Made by a program: the position numbers and the translations under genes. The notes below the pieces were generated by a model. It did not search any database and was not told where the DNA came from. It worked only from the letters and a program-made list of their open reading frames with translations. A stretch of DNA of 64,000 bases, taken from the NCBI GenBank assembly GCA_949130495.1, contig OX422216.1, positions 105,965,967-106,029,966 of the forward strand, read 5' to 3'. Source of the DNA: Sambucus nigra (Eukaryota > Streptophyta > Magnoliopsida > Dipsacales > Adoxaceae). Below are positions 56,455 to 64,000 of the stretch, in pieces (the first letter of the stretch is position 1; each line of letters opens with the position of its first letter).

Positions 56455-59400
56455 GAGAGGCATCCATAATATTGATTTCAATGTAGTCCAGGAATTCAAC
56501 AACTGCATCCATGGTGCTCAGCTTGATAACATAAATACCATTGGCATTTGGTTTACCTGGAACAAGAACTGCTCCTCTACTACTAATGTGCAATCTAGAA
56601 CTGATAGAGTGATGCACAATAACCAGTGGAGCTCCATCTTCCCGAACTCTCAAGCTGAGGTTTTATGCCCTGGGATTTCTGACCACACTCACATCCTTGT
56701 CCTTATTCTGCTATATGAAGATAGAATAAACAAGCTATTTAAAATTTTCAATTTCTGAATGGATCATGATGAGTTTAAGGATATCCTCAGATGCTCCTGG
56801 AATGAGGAGTGCATTGGAAACCCTATGTACAAGTTCACCCTTAAACTTAAGAGGCTTAAACCCCTCCTCAAGAACCTTAACTCTAAGTTCTTCAGCAGAA
56901 TCTCTCAGCGAGTCAATGTGGTGAAAGACCAAATGCATTCCATTTAAAGACTTAGAGATAGATATGGAACCAACCCAACCCTTATTGAAGAAGATAAGAT
57001 CAAAGTCAAAGAATATGCTAACCTCAGAGCTAATGAAAAAGCTTTCTACGAGTAAAAATCTCGGATCAAGTGGCTAAGAGATGGAGACTTAAACACTGAT
57101 TTTTTTCATAAGTGTGTGAACAAAAATAAAGCCAAAAGGAAAATCATATCTATTAAGAATAGTGAGGGTTGCTCTATTGAAGGAACCAAAGATGTGGAAA
57201 AGGAAGCCATCAACTTATTTAGTTCCCTCTTGAAGGCTCCTGAAGACAAACTGAACAGACCCACTAGGCAAACTCTCTTATTGCCTAGAAACCTCAACTA
57301 GTTGCTGCACGACACCCTGGCTTGTCCTATTACCAATGAGGAAATCAGAACTTCCATCTTCTCTATTGGATCCGAGAAAGCTCTAGGGCTTGACGATTTC
57401 AATGCTAGTTTTTTCAAAGACAACTCGAACGTGGTTAGTGATGACTTGGCCAATGCTATTGCTTATTTCTTTCGTAAGGGACACATGCTCAGGCATTGGA
57501 ATTGCACTACCATTGCTCTTATCCCCAAGGTTAAAACTCCAAATGAAGTGAAGGATTTTATACCCATAGCCTACTGAAACACCATCTACAAATGCATATC
57601 TAAGGTGCTTGCTAATAGGATTAAACCTCTTTTGCCTCTCCTCATTGATGAAAGGCAAGCTGTCTTTATTGGTGGAAAGTCCATAGCTGATAATATTCTT
57701 CTTCAGGAGCTCATGAGAAACTACCACAAAGATATAACTCCTAGATGTACCCTTAAAATTGATATCCTCAAGGCTTATGACACAGTTAGTTGGGAGTTAC
57801 TCTTTGAGGTTATGCATTTGATGGGCTTTCCTTAAAACTTTATTGCATGGATAGCTAAGTGTGTGACCACTTTTAAGATCTCTATCAACCTCAATGGGTA
57901 ACTTCATGGATTACTTAGCAACTCTAGAGGCCTTAGACAAGGCTTCCCTCTTTTCCCTTACCTATTCCTTTTCATCGTGGAAGATTTTGCTTGTATCATT
58001 GACAAACACTTCACTGTTACCCTCTATACCTTTCACCCTACGTGTCAACATCTTAGTATCAACCACCTTTGGTTTGTTGATGAATTGATCATCTTCAGCA
58101 ATGGGGACACCCAATCGATTGAATGTATCAAAAGAACCTTGGATGAGTTCTCATCTTTATCTGGCCTCTCCCAAATATCTCCAAGAGTAGCATATATAGC
58201 TCTGGGATTAATGAATCCCACCTGAACCTGTTGACTTCCATTGTTGGGATCAGGAAGGACAAACCTCCTTTCAAATACCTGGGAGTTCCCCTTATATCTA
58301 TTAGACTTAAGTATGAGGATTATAGATTGCCGATTGAGAGAGTCACTCAAAAAGTTAAGTGCTGGTCCTTCAAACTTCTCAGCTATACGGGCAGACTCCA
58401 ACTTGTTAAGGTTGTTCTCTTTAGCACTCAAGTCTACTGGAAAAGACTTTTCATTTTTTAGAAGAATGTGTTGAATTCCATTAATCAAGATTTCCTATGG
58501 ACTGGTACTGACCTAAAACACTCTGGGGCTAAGGTTGCTTGGAAGGAGGTCTGTAGGCCTAGAAAGGTCGCTTGGGCATTATCAACATTCAGGATTGGAA
58601 CAAAGCGTCAATGCTAAGGCATCTCTGGAATCTGTGTAATAAGAAAGATAATCTCTGGGTGAAATGGTTCCACATATACAAAATTAAAAATAGAAGCATA
58701 TGGGCAATCAACATCCTTACTGATACATCCTGGAGCTGGAGGAAAGTTCTTAAACTTAGAGAGATTGGGAGACCTCTTATTAAATCTTGCATTGGGAATG
58801 GGAAGAATACTTTTATGTGGTTTGATAATTGGCACCCTAAGGGTCCCCTTCAACCCCTTTATTGCAAAAGCCAAGGTTACTGAGTTCTTGAATGCTGGAC
58901 TGTGGAGATGGCCTAGCTCCACCACCTGGGAACTAAATGAAATAAAAAAAATGATACTCTCCCAACTTTTAATCCCTATAAGGAGGACACTCTTATGTGG
59001 ATACCTATTGCTAATGGTATGTTTCCCACTTCCTCATCCTTGAGAACCATAACTACTCACCTCCCTCCCACGAATTGGCATAACCTGGTTTGGCATAAGG
59101 TCAACATACCCAAGCGCTCCTTTATTCTCTGGATGACCTGCAGGAAAGATTTGATTACAAAAGACAAACTCATGCTTTGGGGGGTGAGTGAGAACAACTA
59201 GAATGAATTCTGTGGCAATGATGTTGAAACCATCAACCATATCATGGTTGACTGTGCTTATTCTAAAGAGGTCTGGAATGAAACCCTTTACAGAAACTAG
59301 GTGTATAGGGACATGGGGTCTTGGCAGGAGGAAGTCAATGATGCTGTAAGGAAAGCTCAGGGGAAGTCTCTCATGACTAATCTAAGAGCTCTCTCTTTCT

Positions 59401-59601
59401 CCACGACTGTATATTGCATTTGGTTGGAAAGAAACAATATAATTCATAGAAGAGGCACCAAGAACCCCAATGAGATGATAAAGGAGATTGAATTCATGAT
59501 AAAAAAATAAAGCTAAAACTTGGAAGAAAGATAGGAGAAACTACTACAACTGGATGGCTTGCCATTATTTGAACATCTCTGAGTCATTAATGGATGCTTA
59601 A

Positions 59602-59805
59602 TCTGATCGATCGACCCTTCTTCCCTTTGCTTTGGGGTGTTTGGATTTGTTTTGGATTTCTGTTTCCTTTTAGCATAGCTTTGCTTGTTTGGATGTTTAG
59701 GGATGACCATAATCCAGTTTCTCTTGCCTGGAAGGCAGTCTAGGGGCTTGCCCCTTGTATATTGTTTCCCTTTTTTTGTATACATCTTACTTACCAAAAA
59801 AAAAT
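59602..59805 (+). other. LINE 2 3' UTR and poly-A tail
   Basis: Contains a CTAGGGGCTTGCCCCTTGTA segment typical of plant L1 3' ends, followed by TTACTTACC and A9. LINE 1 has a related GGGGCATACCC segment near 11350. Confidence 0.75.
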
Positions 59806-60300
59806 CTTGGTGTCCCTGTGGATGGACACCTAAAATGTTTTGGAAAAATAGATTTGATATGGGTCAGAGCCCAAAACCTTTGAAAAACATTTAGCAAGTA
59901 TTTAAATTGTAGTTATAAAAGCAGTTATTAGATACACACGTTAGTCCAATATACACTCCATTGAGTTCCTCACCTTTCATCTATAGTGCACACCTAATGT
60001 CTCCTATTTTACCCACCTAGTTATGCTACCCAGTCTAACTAGACATAAGTATCTAACTAACCACAATCGGTTTAGCTCCCCCGTATCGTCCATACGATAT
60101 GCTACCGTAACTAATAATTAATATTAACTAAAGATTAATATTACACCATTAATTAAGTTTCTCACACTTAAATTAATTTTAGATATACACTATCTATCTT
60201 TTCTACCATCGCACATAAGTAGAATAATCACACTTTATATATATACATATATACAACTACAACATCCACCAAAATGGCCACAACAATGCATGCATACTAA
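59806..60300 (-). repeat. Reversed Ty3 long-LTR fragment, continuation
   Basis: Resumes after the LINE 2 target duplication with the reverse complement of CATTTTAGGTGTCCATCCAC; compare 36650-36675 of the solo LTR. It continues with the block GTTATGCTACCCAGTCTAACT (reverse of 36435-36475). It ends at the junction with the tandem LTR/integrase array. No gene. Confidence 0.75.
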
Positions 60301-60811
60301 TTTAATACCCCGTATTTTTATGGCTTTTAAATTTGGGGATTTATTAAATTTAAATTGAGATATTAATTTAATATTAATTCGGAAATTTATTTTAAATATT
60401 TACTAGCGTGACAAGAGTTAGTAATTATTGGGAATTTGTTGAATATTACTAGATGAGTAAAGTAATATATAAGATTGATTTTATTAAAATTGTCACGAGT
60501 GAATAAAATGGCAATTATGAAAATTTAAGTCGGGACGCGCCTGTGTCATGTCGGGACTAAAAAATTATTATTAAAAGTGAACAAATTATAAGTCACCCAT
60601 ATGGTTGTTTCGAGTGCACCAACGTGTCCGTAAGGGTCGAGATAGTCAGAAAAGTGTACCCGGACGTTCAGTTTAGGTCTCGGGGCATTTTTAGGACTAA
60701 TTGGCATCTCGGGAGGGTATTATAGTCATTTTGTATTTTTTGGTAATTAAACCTATGATTTTCCATAAATTATATCAGTTATTAGAGGTTAGCCTTAGGG
60801 TTAACAATCAC
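60301..60811 (+). repeat. Ty3 LTR start fragment, unit 1
   Basis: 511 bp beginning TTTAATACCCCGTATTTTTA. Related in wording to the solo LTR start (TGTAACACCCCGTATTTTT) and sharing pieces such as GTCGAGATAGTCAGAAAAG, so it is a sister family. Truncated at the integrase junction. Confidence 0.8.
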
Positions 60812-61780
60812 GCTTTTGGGACAAGATTTTCGTGTCGCGCTTTTAGGAGAGAATTTGGGAGATCTTTAGGGTTAACAATCACGCTTTTGTGTCTGATAGG
60901 GACAATATTTTTGTGTCCCTCTTTTGGGAGAGCTTTCAGGAGGCCATGGGTACAGAGTTGAGATTGAGTTCATCTTACCACCCACAGACAGATGGACAAA
61001 CAGAGCGTACCGATTAGGTGCTAGAGGATATGCTACACCTGTGTGTACTTGATTTTGGAGGAAGTTGGGAGCCGTATATTCCACTGGTGGAGTTTACTTA
61101 TAATAACTCCTATCAGTTCATGATCGTTGTATGGTAGTCCTTATCGTTCTCCCGCTTGTTGGCTAGAGGTGGGGGACAACAAGCTGCTCGGACCAGAGGT
61201 GATTCAGGAGACTTCAGCTAGGATTGAGCTTATCAGGAGTCGCATTTGGGTAGCCCAAGACCGACAGAAGAGCTATGCCGATGCGAAGCGGTCCTTTCGA
61301 GAGTTTAGCATGGGGGACCAAGTATTACTGCATGTATCTCCTATGAAAGGAGTAATGAGGTTCGGGAAGAAGGGGAAGTTGGCTCCGGGGTACGTGGGAC
61401 CATTTCCCATTATCGAGAGGATTGGGCCGGTGGCATACAGATTGGGGTTGCCAGAGCACTTAAACCGTATTCATGATGTATTCCACATCTCGCCGTTGAG
61501 ACGATATTTTCGGGATGATATGGCCTACACTTACATCGTAATAGAGGAGGTTGACTTATATCCTGACAGTTCTTATGAGGAGAGACCAGTGGCTATCCTA
61601 GACCATAGCAAGAGGAACTTGAGGTCGAAGGTAGTTCCACTTGTACGGGTCCAATGGGAGCATCATAATGTGGAGGAATGCATTTGGGAGTGCGAGGTAG
61701 ATATGCGCGAAAAATATGCAGATCTATTTTTACCAGGTATGCCTTATTTTCCCAATTTCGGGATGAAATTCCGTTATTAG
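60812..61780 (+). pseudogene. pol: Ty3 integrase 3' part, unit 1 (chromovirus type)
   Basis: After a 71-bp duplicated junction, integrase is readable from SDRDNIF (about 60896, containing the second catalytic Asp): [14 protein letters not shown] with the catalytic Glu, a TAG at about 61015, LDFGGSWEPYIPLVEF, then a short deletion near 61123 that shifts the frame. From 61127 to 61780 it is open for 217 codons: MYGSPYRSPACW, KKGKLAPGYVGPFPIIERIG, IHDVFHISPLRRY, and a chromodomain-like end VPLVRVQWEHHNVEECIWE. The tail is complete with TAG. Confidence 0.85.
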
Positions 61781-61791
61781 GGGGGGAAGTA

Positions 61792-62302
61792 TGTAATACC
61801 CCATATTTTTATGTCTTTTAAATTTGGGGATTTATTAAATTTAAATTGAGATATTAATTTAATATTAATCCGAAAATTTATTTTATATATTTACTAGCAT
61901 GACAAGAGTTAGTAATTATTAGGAATTTGTTAAATATTACTAGATGAGTAAGGTAATATATAAGATTGATTTTATTAAAATTATCACGAGTGAATAAAAT
62001 GGTAATTATGAAAATTTAAGTCGGGACGCGCTTGTGCCATGTCGGGACTACATAATTATTATTAAAAGTGAACAAATTATAAGTCACCCGTCTGGTTGTT
62101 TCGAGTGTGCCAACGTGTCCGTAAGGGTCGAGATAGTCAGAAAAGTGTACCCGGGGGTTTAATTTGGGTCTCGGGGCATTTTTAGGCCTAATTGGCATCC
62201 CGGGAGGGTATTATAGTCATTTTGTATTTTTTGGTAATTAAACACACGAATTTTCCTAAATTATATCAGTTATTAGAGATTAGCCTTAGGGTTAACAATC
62301 AC
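61792..62302 (+). repeat. Ty3 LTR start fragment, unit 2
   Basis: Begins TGTAATACCCCATATTTTTA directly after the purine tract of unit 1. Same truncation point as unit 1. Confidence 0.85.
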
Positions 62303-63283
62303 GCTTTTGGGACAAGATTTTCGTGTCGCACTTTTGGGAGAGCATTTGGGAGATCTTTAGGGTTAACAATCACGCTTTTGTGCCTAATAGAGACAAGATT
62401 TTCGTGTCGCGCTTTTAAGAGAGCTTTCAGGAGGACATGGGTACAGAGTTGAGATTGAGTTCAACTTACCACCGACATACAGATGGACAAATAGAGCGTA
62501 CCAATCAGATGCTGGAGGATATGCTACGCATGTGTGTACTTGATTTTGGAGGAAGTTGGGAGCCGTATCTTCCACTGGTGGAGTTCGCTTATAATAACTC
62601 CTATCAGTTCATTATCCCCATTTGAGGCATTGTATGGTAGGCCTTTTCTTTCTCCCGCTTGTTAGCTAGAGGTGGGGGACAACAAGTTGCTCGGACCAGA
62701 GGTGATTCAGGAGACTTCAGCTAGGATTGAGCTTATCAGGAGTCGCATTCGGGTAGCCCAAGACCGACAGAAGAGCTATGTCGATGCGAAGCGGTCCTTT
62801 TGAGATTTTAGCATGGGGGACTGAGTATTACTGCGTGTATCTCCTATGAAAGGAGTAATGAGGTTCGGTAAGAAGGGGAAGTTGGCTCCGAGGTACGTGG
62901 GCCCATTTCCCATTATCGAGAGGATTGGGTCAGTGGCATACAGATTGGGGTTGCCAGAGAACTTACACCATATTCACGATGTATTCCACATCTCATCATT
63001 GAGACGATATTTTTGGGATGATATGGCCCACACTCACATCGCGATAGAGGAGGTTGGCTTACAGCCCGACAGTTCTTATGAGGAGAGAGCAGTGGTTATC
63101 CTAGATCATAGCGAGAGGAACTTGAGGTCGAAGGTAGTTCCACTTGTACGGGTCCAGTAGGAGCATCATAATGTGGAGGAATGCATTTGGGAGCGCAAGG
63201 CAAATATGCACGAAAAATATGCAGATCTATTTTTACCAGGTATGCCCTATTTTCCCAATTTCGAGATGAAATTCCGTTATTAG
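62303..63283 (+). pseudogene. pol: Ty3 integrase 3' part, unit 2
   Basis: Second copy of the integrase end. It keeps the segment missing from unit 1 (around 62618-62636) but has stops where unit 1 is open: TAG in place of a conserved Cys/Trp codon (about 62664), TGA at about 62802 and 62821, and TAG at 63158. The longest frame is 62846-63160 (104 codons). Confidence 0.82.
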
Positions 63284-63293
63284 GGGGGAAGTA

Positions 63294-64000
63294 TGTAATA
63301 CCCCGTATTTTTATGGCTTTTAAATTTGGGGATTTATTAAATTTAAATTGAGATATTAATTTAATATTAATTCAAAAATTTGTTTTAAATATTTACTAGC
63401 GTGACAAGAGTTAGTAATTATTGGGAATTTGTTGAATATTACTAGATGAGTAAAGTAATATATAAGATTGATTTTATTAAAATTGTCACGAGTGAATAAA
63501 ATGGCATTATAAAAATTTTAGTCGGGACGCGCCTGTGTCGTGTCGGGACTAAATTATTATTATTAAAAGTGAACAAATTATAAGTCGCCCGTATGGTCAT
63601 TTTGAGTGCGCCAACGTGTCCGGAAGGGTCGAGATAGTCAGAAAAGTGTACTCGGGGGTTTAGTTTGGGTCTCAGTTTTTTTAGGCCTAATTGGCATCTC
63701 GGGAGGGTATTATAGTCATTTTGTATTTTTGCGTAATTAAACCCACGAATTTCCCTAAATTATATAAGTTATTATAGGTTAGATTTAGGGTTAACAATCA
63801 CAGAAACATAAGAACGACCATTAGAGAAGAAGGTATGAAGCTTTCTAAGAAATCCAAGGCCAAGAATCCATCCGATTGCACTACCACCACCGCCAAACAT
63901 AGATCGTAAGACGAGGAATGCAGTCATATCCTCATCATCATCAAATCAGACATTATAATTCCAGACAAGTATCTATCTTGCTTTTCTTTTTGTTAATGTT
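63294..64000 (+). repeat. Ty3 LTR start, unit 3, running to the window end
   Basis: Begins TGTAATACCCCGTATTTTTA. After 63801 it continues with sequence absent from units 1 and 2 (AGAAACATAAGAACG...), probably the natural continuation of the LTR. No gene seen to 64000. Confidence 0.7.

Larger units (their letters stand above)
48643..59601 (+). pseudogene. LINE 2 ORF2 (endonuclease-RT), split by a Copia element
   Basis: First part 48643-49105: MTKLASWNLRGLNSPHKQDE and GDFNIVRTNDEKR of the endonuclease. It resumes after 56454: IDFNVVQEFNNCI, IWFTWN, SRTDRVM, ISDHTHI. RT pieces: KALGLDDFNASFF (57302-57577), DERQAVFIGGKSIADNI and KIDILKAYDTVSW (57605-57835), GLRQGFPLFPYLFLF, and a degenerate catalytic box FVDE instead of FADD (about 58076). 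GRLQLVKVVLF, a post-RT domain (58572-58883) and a zf-RVT-like region with WHKVNIPKRSFILW (58995-59201) follow. The original C-terminus is at TAA 59599-59601, reached through a frameshift near 59505. Confidence 0.88.
46899..59805 (+). mobile_element. LINE 2: full-length L1-type LINE with TSD and poly-A
   Basis: 5' leader 46899-47018, ORF1 47019-48646, ORF2 48643-59601 interrupted by a Copia element (49106-56454), 3' UTR, and A9 at 59796-59804. Target-site duplication CTTGGCGTCCCTG (46886-46898) and CTTGGTGTCCCTG (59806-59818), one mismatch. It lies in a reversed Ty3 LTR that continues on both sides. Stops and frameshifts in both ORFs make it inactive. Confidence 0.9.
60301..63801 (+). repeat. 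Tandem array of chimeric LTR-integrase units (about 1.5 kb each)
   Basis: Unit 1 60301-61791, unit 2 61792-63293, start of unit 3 from 63294. Each full unit has a 511-bp LTR beginning (TRTAATACCCC...), an abrupt junction into integrase coding sequence, the end of integrase with a chromodomain-like tail, a stop, a purine tract (TTAGGGGGGGAAG) and then the next LTR start. Unit 3 departs from the pattern right after TTAACAATCAC (63801), where units 1 and 2 switch to integrase. Confidence 0.88.

Overview
The window is plant nuclear DNA, almost certainly from a flowering plant, and it consists almost entirely of nested, mostly decayed retrotransposons. Evidence for a plant: Copia primer-binding sites matching initiator tRNA-Met, Ty3 lineages found only in plants (Athila, Tat, and a chromodomain type resembling Tekay), and L1-type LINEs whose ORF1 is of the DUF4283 type. 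I found no host gene, tRNA, rRNA or CRISPR array. The species cannot be named from this sequence.

Layout: (1) 1-6442, a gag-only Copia element on the plus strand whose 5' LTR is cut by the window edge. (2) 6443-11297, two related long-LTR Ty3 LTRs in opposite orientation; the right one is followed by a PBS and a wrecked gag. (3) 11298-16873, a nearly full-length LINE on the minus strand (LINE 1). (4) 16874-20334, a Tat-lineage Ty3 element on the minus strand, truncated in RT. (5) 20335-21613, a truncated Copia LTR. (6) 21614-27511, an Athila-related element on the minus strand with no pol but an unrecognised ORF. (7) 27512-27690 and 43915-46388, one LINE (LINE 3) split by a 16.2-kb Athila element (27691-43914, TSD TAGGC); that Athila element is itself split in its RNase H by a clean 3.8-kb solo LTR (33333-37145, TSD CCCAT). 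(8) 46389-60300, a reversed Ty3 LTR fragment split by LINE 2 (46899-59805, 13-bp TSD, poly-A), which is split in its endonuclease by a second gag-only Copia element (49106-56454, TSD GAGAG). (9) 60301-64000, tandem 1.5-kb units that each fuse a 511-bp LTR start to the end of an integrase gene.

The insertions give a relative order: LINE 3 is older than the Athila element, which is older than the solo-LTR family member; the reversed Ty3 LTR is older than LINE 2, which is older than the Copia element.

The most interesting signals are in element architecture. The gag-only Copia family shows stages of LTR growth, with a fossil primer-binding site now inside the LTR. The Athila element carries a copy of its LTR promoter module (a GGACCGGTCC cluster, then a TATA box) just upstream of its third, env-like ORF. 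Both Athila-type elements keep two polypurine tracts about 1.5 kb apart. All three LINEs keep an ATGA stop/start overlap between ORF1 and ORF2. All boundaries were read by eye; approximate ones are marked as such.
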